This document shows, in pieces, positions 1 through 8,691 of a stretch of 64,000 nucleotides of DNA; positions within the stretch are counted from its first letter, which is position 1; each line of letters begins with the position of its first letter. The notes under the pieces were generated by a model. That model was not told the DNA's origin. It saw only the letters and a list, made by a program, of their open reading frames with translations, and did no database searches. The position numbers and the translations under genes are program-made. The stretch is from the NCBI GenBank assembly GCA_028714535.1, contig JAQTME010000003.1, positions 26,570 to 90,569 on the forward strand. The letters run 5' to 3'. The stretch is from Candidatus Iainarchaeum sp. (lineage in GTDB: Archaea > Micrarchaeota > Micrarchaeia > Anstonellales > Bilamarchaeaceae).

Positions 1-1025
1 AGTGCCTGGACATATGCGGCCCGCTCATCGCGTCAAAGGACCTTTCGGTCTACAATGGCATCTCATCCTGCCACATGCGGCTCGGCATCTGGTACCTGCG
101 GGAGACCTTCGACGAGGCAAGGGATTTCGCGTTCGACATCTACATAAGCTACATCAAGACCTCCATGATCGCCGAATTCACCATAAACATAGAGTACTTC
201 ACCGAATATGCGGGCTTCTTCACGTTCACGCCCTGGCGCGGCTTCTTCACCATGGGCAACACCGTGAAGCAGCTGTGCTTCGACTGGGCCATAAAGATCA
301 TGATGCTGTGCAAGTTCCAGGAGGTCCTGCTCCGCTACATCGCAGTGGCGCTTTTCCCCGCCCTCTTCGTCATCGGCGCGCTCCTCAGGGCTTTCACGTT
401 CACGCGCAGGCTCGGCGGCCTCATCCTCGCCATGGCCATAGCGCTGTATTTCGTTTTCCCTGCCTTCTACGCGTTCGGCGCGCTGGTCATGCTGGACCTC
501 AAGAGCAAGGCGTACAGCGACTGGATGGCCAATGACAAGGCCAACCCCAACCAGCTCCCAGACCCGCCCATAGCGAATACCATGTACATCAACGAGAAGG
601 TCACGATGATAGGGGGCACGTTCACCAGCCAGGAAGCCAGGCAAGCGCTTGCGGAATACGAGGGGCTGGAGGACGACGTCTATATGGAGAAGGTGGAGCA
701 GGGCCAGGCCTCAGGCCTTCTGCCGCCGCTGGGCGACCTCTCTGCCACGAACACGCCCACCGACGAGGAGGCCAAATCCACGCTCCAGCAGGCATACGAC
801 AAGGTCTCAGACTGGAAGGACGCCCTGTCCAAGGAAGGCAAGTTCGACCATTTCATCACCAACGCATGGAAGGAGAACGGGCCCCTGGACGTGCTGGCCA
901 GGATAACCTTCTGGTCGCTGTTCTTCGGGCTTTTCGGCATAATCGCCACCATCGGCGTCATCCGTTCCATCTCCATAACGTTCGGAGGGGACATCGAGAT
1001 AGCAGGTCTTACGAGGCTGATATGA
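1..1025 (+). CDS. Polytopic membrane protein, paralog 1 of 4 (5' truncated by window edge)
   Basis: Frame 3 is open to the window edge (..CLDICGPLIASKDLSVYNGISSCHMRLGIW); motif GALLRAFTFTRRLGGLILAMAIALYFVFPAF; C-terminus FGGDIEIAGLTRLI. Confidence 0.75.
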   Translation, partial: CLDICGPLIASKDLSVYNGISSCHMRLGIWYLRETFDEARDFAFDIYISYIKTSMIAEFTINIEYFTEYAGFFTFTPWRGFFTMGNTVKQLCFDWAIKIMMLCKFQEVLLRYIAVALFPALFVIGALLRAFTFTRRLGGLILAMAIALYFVFPAFYAFGALVMLDLKSKAYSDWMANDKANPNQLPDPPIANTMYINEKVTMIGGTFTSQEARQALAEYEGLEDDVYMEKVEQGQASGLLPPLGDLSATNTPTDEEAKSTLQQAYDKVSDWKDALSKEGKFDHFITNAWKENGPLDVLARITFWSLFFGLFGIIATIGVIRSISITFGGDIEIAGLTRLI

Positions 1026-2263
1026 TGTGCACCACGGTCCCTGCAGCCGCCTTCGTCGCCTTCCTCCTGCTCGCCCCGCTGGCGTTCGCCCAGGAGGCAG
1101 ACAAGTCCGGCCTGGGCACCGGCTTCGACAAGCTCAGCAGCGCGCTTGACAAGCAGAAGGAGGACTTCGTCTACGGCGCCAGCTCGTTCGGCCGCGGCCT
1201 CAGCACCGTGCCGGGCAACCTGCTGGACGCGTTCGGCAAAAGCTCCTGCGAGGACCCCTGGGCCGTGGGCGGCGTGAACAATTCCTATCCTGCCATAGGC
1301 CTATGGCTCGCGCCTGCCGTGGCAGTCGGCTTCATAGTCATGATAGGGGTGGCGATAATCTACATGCTCGGCCAGTTCTTCAGCTCCCCGAACCTCATCG
1401 CCATTGCAAAGGACGAGGGTTTCCAGACCGCCCTCACGTTCCTGCGCGTCCTGTTCATAATCGGGATGATGTTGGGCGCCAACATGTGGTTCTCGCTCAG
1501 CGCGCCCACCTCCGACCCCATATACTCGCAGAACCCGCAGATGATAGACGCGTCCATGGCATTCTCGAGGCTCATGGTCAGCGACATGGTCACCCACTAC
1601 AGCATGCTGGTGATGTACAACACCGTCATACACACGATATATTCGTCCACCATGTGGATCGGCGTCACCTGGCGCGCCATGTATTCCATCAACCTGGGCC
1701 CCGTGCTCAAGCCCATAATAGACCTGGTGGGCACGTCCCTGCAGTTCCTCTCGCTGGGTATGACGGAATGGCTCATGCACGTCATCACCCTGTGCATGAT
1801 AAAGAAATACATGTGGAGCTTCTTCATACCCATAGGCATGCTCCTGCGCGCATTCCCGTACACGCGCAACGCCGGAGAGGCCCTCCTGGCGCTCGCATTC
1901 GCCCTGGTGATATTCTACCCGCTCATGTTCCTGTTCAGCTACGAGGCCCACAAGATACTCTCATACAACCTGGTGGATGCCAAGAACGCGATGGGCAACT
2001 TCCTCAACAAAAGCGGCATACTGGCCGTCTTCGGGCCGGCGCTGGTCGTCATGTTCCTCATGGCAGGCGTTTTCATGCCGTTCTTCCTTGGCGGGGCCCT
2101 GACCCTTGCGTTCGAACTCATAAAAGGCGCCGTATACTACATCGTGATAATGAGCGTCTTCCTGCCCTTCCTGAATCTTTTCGTCACGCTTACCGCCGCC
2201 AAGGAGACTGCCAAGTTCTTCAACGTGGACGTGAATTTCATGTCGTTCCTGAAAATAATATGA
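1022..2263 (+). CDS. Polytopic membrane protein, paralog 2 of 4, with signal peptide
   Basis: Start overlaps upstream stop (ATGATG at 1022/1025); MMCTTVPAAAFVAFLLLAPLAFAQ signal; motif MLLRAFPYTRNAGEALLALAFALVIFYP; C-terminus FNVDVNFMSFLKII. Confidence 0.75.
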   Translation: MMCTTVPAAAFVAFLLLAPLAFAQEADKSGLGTGFDKLSSALDKQKEDFVYGASSFGRGLSTVPGNLLDAFGKSSCEDPWAVGGVNNSYPAIGLWLAPAVAVGFIVMIGVAIIYMLGQFFSSPNLIAIAKDEGFQTALTFLRVLFIIGMMLGANMWFSLSAPTSDPIYSQNPQMIDASMAFSRLMVSDMVTHYSMLVMYNTVIHTIYSSTMWIGVTWRAMYSINLGPVLKPIIDLVGTSLQFLSLGMTEWLMHVITLCMIKKYMWSFFIPIGMLLRAFPYTRNAGEALLALAFALVIFYPLMFLFSYEAHKILSYNLVDAKNAMGNFLNKSGILAVFGPALVVMFLMAGVFMPFFLGGALTLAFELIKGAVYYIVIMSVFLPFLNLFVTLTAAKETAKFFNVDVNFMSFLKII

Positions 2264-2273
2264 GGATGCAACG

Positions 2274-3368
2274 ATGGCCTTTGGACTGATGGAACCGGAA
2301 CTGATAGTATCTGGCGGTGCAGCCGGGGGGCTATGGGAAATGGCGGCCCTCTCAGGCCTCGCGCTGGCCGTTTCCGGAGTAATCCTCGCCTTCATGTACA
2401 CCTGGGCCACGCTTTTCCGCAGCCCGTCGACGGAGGCATACGTGCGGCAGGAGGTCTATGAGGTCCTGATATCGGCCGTCCTGGTCATAATCATAATCGT
2501 CCTGGTGGGCGCCATGAGCGACCTTTCCGTGGGCGGCTTCCTGCCTGACGAGCTGCTGCCCGATGGCGTGGCTGCCAGTACCAACATCTATCAGGCCACG
2601 GCCATGTATTACGAGCGCGTGGCCAAAGACATGGAGAGCTGGCTCAACCTCAACTACTTCATGAACATAATAGTGGACCAGATGGCCTCGATAACGCCAT
2701 ATGCGCGGCCGCTGGGCGTGGGCCTGGTCGCATCGCCCATGGCAGGCTTCGCCTCGCCCATAAAGCAGCTGCTGTACAACATGAGCGTCGGGCTCTCGGT
2801 CGCCTACATAATAAACGTCGCCCAGCTGTACGTCTACGTGTTCGCGCTCCAGGCATTCACGAAATACTACCTGCCGCTCGGCATATTCTTCCGGTGCTTC
2901 ACGCCCACCCGCAGGCTCGGCGGCACGCTCATCGGGATAGCCATGGCGTTCCTGTTCGTCTTCCCGGCCCTCAGCGTCATCACATACAGCATGTTCTACA
3001 ATCACGCAGGCGGCCCGCTGCTGTCATTCTCAAACCTCCTGGGCTACTACATCTCCGACCAGGGCACCTTCAGGGAGTTCGTCCTTAACTTCTTCAAGAG
3101 CAACTTCACCACCACCGGTTCAGGAGGCACCGGCATAGTGGACCTGGTGACCGGCAGTTTCGGCCTGATCTTCGGCGGGCTCCAGGGCATGATGGGAACG
3201 GTGTTCCTCATGTTCCTGATATTCCCGGTATCCATCGTGAGCCTCGCGTTCGTGCTGGGCTTCGTGGTGCCCGCCTTCAACGTGATCATATTCACAGAGG
3301 CAGCCAAGGGGCTGGCCAAGAGTTTCGGCGAGGAAGTCGACATAAGCTCGCTCACGAGGCTGATATAG
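2274..3368 (+). CDS. Polytopic membrane protein, paralog 3 of 4
   Basis: Motif FFRCFTPTRRLGGTLIGIAMAFLFVFP; C-terminus FGEEVDISSLTRLI; 10-bp gap to upstream gene. Confidence 0.75.
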   Translation: MAFGLMEPELIVSGGAAGGLWEMAALSGLALAVSGVILAFMYTWATLFRSPSTEAYVRQEVYEVLISAVLVIIIIVLVGAMSDLSVGGFLPDELLPDGVAASTNIYQATAMYYERVAKDMESWLNLNYFMNIIVDQMASITPYARPLGVGLVASPMAGFASPIKQLLYNMSVGLSVAYIINVAQLYVYVFALQAFTKYYLPLGIFFRCFTPTRRLGGTLIGIAMAFLFVFPALSVITYSMFYNHAGGPLLSFSNLLGYYISDQGTFREFVLNFFKSNFTTTGSGGTGIVDLVTGSFGLIFGGLQGMMGTVFLMFLIFPVSIVSLAFVLGFVVPAFNVIIFTEAAKGLAKSFGEEVDISSLTRLI

Positions 3369-4424
3369 ATGGCATTCACAGCGTTTTACGGGGACTGGCA
3401 GACGATCTCCCTGGCCGCCGCCGCGCTCTCCATAGTCGGCTCCACCCTGCTAATCATGCTCTCGCGGCTGTTCGGCCTGCGCAACCTGGAGCAGATAGCC
3501 AAGACAGAGTTCGTCTATGCGGCCTCCACCGTCCTCATCGTGCTTGTCGTGCTCGTCATCGTCCAGTACGGCGAATGGTACCTGGCCAACCATTCGTCCG
3601 GCGTGGTGAGGGCAATGTACCTCTCGTCGTTCGGCTGCGACCCCTCGACGCCCGTCTCGTTCCCGAACCAGGACACCCTCATCGACTGGATGAAGCTCTA
3701 CATGGAGACCGCCACGCGCTGCGTCCAGGATTTCATGAACGTGCTCTATGCGCTTTCGGTCCCCATAGAGGCATGCACGTCCGTGTACATGGAAATCTTC
3801 ATGTCCGAGCACGCCTCCGGGTTCGCATGCAAGTGGGTGGCCGAGCGCATCACCAACGCGGTGCAGTCGTTCACATTCTACATGTACGCCTTCTTCCTCA
3901 TCGGGCACATACTGAATTTCGTCAAATACTACGCCGGGTTCTTCTTCTCCATCGGCGTCGCGCTGCGCGCCTTCCCGCCATCGCGCGGCGCGGGGGCATA
4001 CCTCATGGCCATAGCGTTCGGCCTCTATTTCGTGCTGCCGTTCACCTACGTCCTTGTCGCCACCACCTCCATGCCCTACGTCCAGTCAGAGCTGCTGAGC
4101 GGCTCCTGCGATGCCATCGCCAAGGGGGATACCGTCTGCATGATGCCTGCCGTCGCCAGCGCGGAGACGTACCAATGCGAAGGCGCTGCCGCGACCAACG
4201 CGTTCAACGTGCCCGGCCGCATAGAGGCCAACGCTGCGGTGATAGACGACCTGCTCACCGGGTCAAGCCCCAAGATATTCACCCTGGGCCAGCACCTGGT
4301 CTCTGCGATATGCATCCTGCCCATGATAGCGTTCGTCATACTGCTGACATTCGTGCTCAACACGACCAACCTGTTCGGCGGCAACATCCCTGAGATCGGG
4401 CGCGGCCTGGTCAAGCTGATTTGA
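3369..4424 (+). CDS. Polytopic membrane protein, paralog 4 of 4
   Basis: Motif VALRAFPPSRGAGAYLMAIAFGLYFVLP; C-terminus FGGNIPEIGRGLVKLI; begins immediately after the previous stop. Confidence 0.75.
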   Translation: MAFTAFYGDWQTISLAAAALSIVGSTLLIMLSRLFGLRNLEQIAKTEFVYAASTVLIVLVVLVIVQYGEWYLANHSSGVVRAMYLSSFGCDPSTPVSFPNQDTLIDWMKLYMETATRCVQDFMNVLYALSVPIEACTSVYMEIFMSEHASGFACKWVAERITNAVQSFTFYMYAFFLIGHILNFVKYYAGFFFSIGVALRAFPPSRGAGAYLMAIAFGLYFVLPFTYVLVATTSMPYVQSELLSGSCDAIAKGDTVCMMPAVASAETYQCEGAAATNAFNVPGRIEANAAVIDDLLTGSSPKIFTLGQHLVSAICILPMIAFVILLTFVLNTTNLFGGNIPEIGRGLVKLI

Positions 4425-4453
4425 TTTATAAACATTGTCGGATAGGTGCAGCC

Positions 4454-5020
4454 ATGCCAGAGCGCAAATATGTTGTCGATACATCCCTTTTCGTGAATCC
4501 GCACGCGCGGAAGGATTTCGGGAAGGACCCGACAGCCGCGGTGCGCGGCTTCATCAGGAAGCTCAACGGCCTTGACATCGAGGTCTACATGCCGCCGTCC
4601 ATCTTCAACGAGCTGAGGAACTTCGTGCAGCCGAAGGCCATCGGCGAGCTGGAGCTGGCCATCCGCAAGCGCGCGCCCAACACCTACGGCATCTACCTTC
4701 CCGCGGCTGTGCTCTACGACTTCATAGAGGACGTGCGCATCCGCATAAACAAGGGGCTGCGCCTGGCCGAGGATTTCGCCAAGGACAACAGGCCTGACAA
4801 CGACGAGAAGCTGCGCAGGCTCCGCGACAAGTACCGCGACGCGATGCGCACCGGCATAATAGACAGCAAGGAGGACTTCGAGCTCGTCCTGCTCGCCAAG
4901 GAGCTCGAGGCGACCATGGTATCCTCGGACGAGGGCGTGATAAAGTTCGCGGACCAGATAGGGTGCGCCTGGCTGTCGGCCGACAAGTTCCACGCGGTCA
5001 TGAAGAAGCTGAAGGGCTAA
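4454..5020 (+). CDS. RNA ligase partner protein, PIN-domain-like
   Basis: MPERKYVVDTSLFVNPHARKDFG..; archaeal RNA ligase partner family; next to a Pab1020-type RNA ligase. Confidence 0.8.
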   Translation: MPERKYVVDTSLFVNPHARKDFGKDPTAAVRGFIRKLNGLDIEVYMPPSIFNELRNFVQPKAIGELELAIRKRAPNTYGIYLPAAVLYDFIEDVRIRINKGLRLAEDFAKDNRPDNDEKLRRLRDKYRDAMRTGIIDSKEDFELVLLAKELEATMVSSDEGVIKFADQIGCAWLSADKFHAVMKKLKG

Positions 5021-6084
5021 TCCGTAATCCCCTTGCCATTGGCGTAGGAAGCGAGCGTCTTCGTGGTCTTCTTGTATATTTTCCTGAAGCGTATCCTTGT
5101 CCTTCCGTTCTCCTTGCGCGTCCACAATTCCTCGAGCCTGACCTCGTGGCTCATGTGCCTGTGGATGTCGTCCCAGATTTTCGGGTCGCGGACTGATATC
5201 TCGAACTCGTCGCCCGCGTCCCCGCCTTCCTGCACCCGCTTGAGCGCGGCCTCCAGGCCGTCGTAGAACGCCCTGCCGAGCTCCAGCGCGTATTCGTCCC
5301 TGCCCAGCCCGAAGTCCTTTATGAAGAAGGCCGAGCGCAGCACGCGCTGGTGGAAGAAGCCGATTGGCATGTCGAACAGCATCCCAGACCCGTTGGCTAT
5401 GTCCTCTATGTCGGACCATGGGGTGACGTATTTGACCGCGCAGGTGGCGCCCTTGAGCACCATGCCCTCCTTCTTCCCCTTGTTCAGCGCCAGGATGGCC
5501 TTGCGCAAGCCAGCATAGTCGTCGCTCCTGAACTTCCCGAGCACAGGCACCGAGCGCATCCCGTATTTTTTCACGAGCGCGTACCTCTGCGCGCAAGGGA
5601 GGTAGGCGCCGGGCCCCCTGCCTATGTCGAACACGAAAAGCATGACGTCGAAATCCTTCGCCGGCGCGGTATAGGGCGTATTGCCTATCATCTCGCAGCA
5701 GAGGATCGAATCCGGGTTGTCCCTGAAAAACGCTGCGATGCCCTTGTCGTCCCGCGCCTTCTCGGTCACGAACGCGTCCAGGAACCCGCCGCGGGAGAAT
5801 GCGAATACCCTCCCGCCGACGGACGCCACGCGCACGTTGAAGCCGTCGATCTTCTCCTCCGCGTGCAGTTCCGCGTCCCGCATGTTCCTCTTCAGGCCGT
5901 TCTCGAGCGTGAATATCCTCTTTATGTGCGGGTATCCGCGGATGGCCTTCTTCCCCGCGATGACGGTCCCGCGTTCCACGCCCGCATGCGAATCCCGGAA
6001 CCGTATGTATTCGATTTCGCCGCTGAGCCTCTCCGCCCTCCCTGCCTTCAGGGCCCCGGCCACGAGCGATGCGGTCATCTCCAC
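5017..6084 (-). CDS. RNA ligase, archaeal Pab1020 family
   Basis: Nucleotidyltransferase motif I EEKIDGFNVR; tail-to-tail 4-bp overlap with partner gene. Confidence 0.85.
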   Translation of the reverse strand: MEMTASLVAGALKAGRAERLSGEIEYIRFRDSHAGVERGTVIAGKKAIRGYPHIKRIFTLENGLKRNMRDAELHAEEKIDGFNVRVASVGGRVFAFSRGGFLDAFVTEKARDDKGIAAFFRDNPDSILCCEMIGNTPYTAPAKDFDVMLFVFDIGRGPGAYLPCAQRYALVKKYGMRSVPVLGKFRSDDYAGLRKAILALNKGKKEGMVLKGATCAVKYVTPWSDIEDIANGSGMLFDMPIGFFHQRVLRSAFFIKDFGLGRDEYALELGRAFYDGLEAALKRVQEGGDAGDEFEISVRDPKIWDDIHRHMSHEVRLEELWTRKENGRTRIRFRKIYKKTTKTLASYANGKGITD

Positions 6085-6088
6085 AAGA

Positions 6089-6604
6089 TCACCAGGGCAC
6101 GTTCTTCAGCCCCGCCCTGTTGGCCAGGAAGTTGGTGAGCGGGTGCAGTATGAGCGTGAGTATCGCGAAGAAGAGCAGGTTGGGCAGGTCGAAGAGCGAT
6201 GCGGACGCGAACGGCGCGGCGAACGCGAGCGCCACGATGAGGAAAAGTATGGTGTCGAGCACGAACGGCCTGCCAGGGGCCACGTGCATGCGCCTTTTTA
6301 TGAAGCTCCCGAACGAATCGCCGGCCATGGTCCCGAACGACATGAAGAACGCGGCAGTGAACTGCGTGAGCGGGTTGGGGAAGAACGGTAGCAGGTAGAA
6401 GAGCGAGACCAGGCCGCCTGCGAACGTGCCGGCGAGCGTGCCTGCGATGAAGCCGCGCACGGTCTTCCCATCGCCCAAAACCCTTTCCCCGTCGTGCAGC
6501 ACCCTCCCGAAATCGAGCGGCGCGCCGCCTCCGAGCACCACCGGCGAGGAATTCGCGATATAGATTGGGATCAGGAAGACCAGCAGGTCAAGTAGCTGAG
6601 CCAT
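6089..6604 (-). CDS. carS: CDP-archaeol synthase
   Basis: APLDFGRVLHDGERVLGDGKTVRGFIAGTLAG signature, multi-TM. Confidence 0.85.
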   Translation of the reverse strand: MAQLLDLLVFLIPIYIANSSPVVLGGGAPLDFGRVLHDGERVLGDGKTVRGFIAGTLAGTFAGGLVSLFYLLPFFPNPLTQFTAAFFMSFGTMAGDSFGSFIKRRMHVAPGRPFVLDTILFLIVALAFAAPFASASLFDLPNLLFFAILTLILHPLTNFLANRAGLKNVPW

Positions 6605-6655
6605 AGGATAGCCTCTCCTCTAAACATTTATATTGATATCAGCAGAAAGCTTGCC

Positions 6656-7591
6656 ATGGATCCCTTCAGACGACGCCCTGAGCCTGCCAGCATGCCACTG
6701 CTGCTCGGCACGGCCCTCGTGCTCATAGCGGTGTTCGTGGCAGTTGTGGCATTGTTCTTCGCCTTCTCCCCGCTCGTGCCCTCATTCACGGGCCAGTGCG
6801 TCGCAGTGGTCGACCTCAACCAGGAGATCGCCCTGGAAGGCTCCGAGCCGACCATATTCACTGCCGGCTCACCGGGCTCCGAGGAAATCGCGCAGAGCAT
6901 CCGTGCGCTTGGCAGTCGGGATGATGTCGGCGCCGTACTTTTCGTGGTCAATTCCCCCGGCGGCTCCGTGGTCGCCACGCGCGAGATATACGACGCCGTC
7001 AAGGAGCTGGACAAGCCCAAGGTCGCATATTTCCGCGAGGTCGCGGCTTCGGGCGCCTACTACATAGCGACCGGCACCGATTACATCATATCAGACCCGG
7101 ATGCGCTCACCGGAAGCATCGGCGTGGTGGCGACATTCACGGACCTGAGCGGGCTGCTGGAGAAGATCGGCGTGAACGTCACGTCCATAGCCTCGGGCGC
7201 GCACAAGGACATGGGCTCTGAATTCAGGAACATGACCCCGGAGGAGCAGGCCATAATGCAGGCCCTGATATCTGAGATATATGACGAGTTCCATTCCGTG
7301 GTCCTGGAGAACCGCAGGGGCAGGCTCGACCTGGCCAGGTTCGAAGAGGTTGCAGACGGCCGCATCATGAGCGGGAGGCAGGCAGCGAAAATCGGGCTGG
7401 TGGACGGGGTCGGCTCCAAGCGGGACGCCATACTCAAGGCGGCATCGCTCGCCAACATAAGCGCAGGTTCGGCAGACGAAGTCAGGCTCTGCCAGGTCAG
7501 CTCCATGACGCAGGCCGGCGGGCTCTTCAGCGCCGACGCCCTCATAAGCCAGCTTGAGGCGAAGGCAGGCCTGGCGATGGGCTACAGGTGA
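6656..7591 (+). CDS. sppA: Signal peptide peptidase SppA, S49 serine protease
   Basis: N-terminal TM; VVNSPGGSVVATREIYDAVKELDKPKVAYFREVAASGAYYIA. Confidence 0.85.
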   Translation: MDPFRRRPEPASMPLLLGTALVLIAVFVAVVALFFAFSPLVPSFTGQCVAVVDLNQEIALEGSEPTIFTAGSPGSEEIAQSIRALGSRDDVGAVLFVVNSPGGSVVATREIYDAVKELDKPKVAYFREVAASGAYYIATGTDYIISDPDALTGSIGVVATFTDLSGLLEKIGVNVTSIASGAHKDMGSEFRNMTPEEQAIMQALISEIYDEFHSVVLENRRGRLDLARFEEVADGRIMSGRQAAKIGLVDGVGSKRDAILKAASLANISAGSADEVRLCQVSSMTQAGGLFSADALISQLEAKAGLAMGYR

Positions 7592-7977
7592 GGCGCATGG
7601 CCAGGAAAAAAGGCGGGAAGGCAGCCGGAAAACCGCAGTTCGCCCGCCTGCTCCCGCTCGCCATCCTCGCGGCGCTCGTGGTTTTCGTAGGCGCGGTGCT
7701 AACAGTGTTTTTCTCTTCCCCGGCGCCGGGCGTCTTCCAATACCCTGCCGAGGAGCAGGCCGGATGCGTGCAGGGCACGGCCCGCGCCTGCTCGGTCGGC
7801 AACTGCACCGGCACGTCCGTGTGCCTTGAAGGCGGCACCTGGGGCAGCTGCAAGTGGGTGCGCGTCTGCACCCCCGGCGCAAGGATGGCATGTCTCCAGG
7901 ACGGATGCTCCTACGCCTACAGGGAATGCAACCCCTGCGGCTCAGGCTACGGAAGCTGCACGGTTCCAGGCAACTGA
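7588..7977 (+). CDS. Small membrane-anchored Cys-rich exoprotein
   Basis: GTG start overlapping SppA stop (ATG at 7597); one TM, then 10 Cys in about 70 aa. Confidence 0.6.
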   Translation: MRRMARKKGGKAAGKPQFARLLPLAILAALVVFVGAVLTVFFSSPAPGVFQYPAEEQAGCVQGTARACSVGNCTGTSVCLEGGTWGSCKWVRVCTPGARMACLQDGCSYAYRECNPCGSGYGSCTVPGN

Positions 7978-8036
7978 ACGCACCGATACGGCGCAAACTA
8001 TTGTGTCCAAAAACATAAAATTGAGCGCTGACCGAT

Positions 8037-8050
8037 GGTTTTTAAATAAT
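8037..8050 (+). promoter_or_regulatory. Putative TATA region for the pilin-like operon
   Basis: gtttttaaataat about 25 nt upstream of ATG 8071, typical leaderless spacing. Confidence 0.5.
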
Positions 8051-8070
8051 AGCCACGCATAGCTCTTACC

Positions 8071-8691
8071 ATGCGGGCATTCATATTCTCGTTAGACGCT
8101 TTCGTAGCCTTCACGCTGGCCCTGATAGCAATATATTCGCTGATTTTCTTCTCCAGCATACCGTCGTCCTACTATTACCTCCTCACCCAGGGGCACTACC
8201 TCTCAAGGGACGTGCTCATGGCGCTTTCGACGACCTCGTGCGTCGCCTCTGTATACCCCTGCCCGAGCGGTGAGGGCATCTCGGTGCTCGACAACATCGC
8301 CTCGACCGCCGACATCGACCAGCGCCAGGAACTGGTGCGGGAGACCGTCGGCAAGATGATTCCGGACCAGTTCGGCTACACCATCGAATCCGTGGATTCG
8401 CAGGGCAAGCCAGTCTCCATATACGACACTGCCACCGCCGACGGCGACCCGCATGCCAAGGAGCGCAAGAAGCTGAGCATCGCGTCCCAGGTCATGACCT
8501 TCGGCTATTCATCGGCATACGCCAAGCCCTCGGCTTCGATATACAACTACCTGAGCTGCAACGCGGACGGCGCAGGCATCGGCGGGCTCGTGACCTGCGG
8601 CCTGGGCGGAAACACGAACCCGAGCAGCGGCGGCAAGGACCTCGTGCCTTCTGTCAACGTCAAAATAGTGAAACTGACTATCTTCATATAG
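8071..8691 (+). CDS. Pilin-like membrane-anchored exoprotein
   Basis: MRAFIFSLDAFVAFTLALIAIYSLIFF N-terminus; first gene of a 5-gene set. Confidence 0.55.
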   Translation: MRAFIFSLDAFVAFTLALIAIYSLIFFSSIPSSYYYLLTQGHYLSRDVLMALSTTSCVASVYPCPSGEGISVLDNIASTADIDQRQELVRETVGKMIPDQFGYTIESVDSQGKPVSIYDTATADGDPHAKERKKLSIASQVMTFGYSSAYAKPSASIYNYLSCNADGAGIGGLVTCGLGGNTNPSSGGKDLVPSVNVKIVKLTIFI

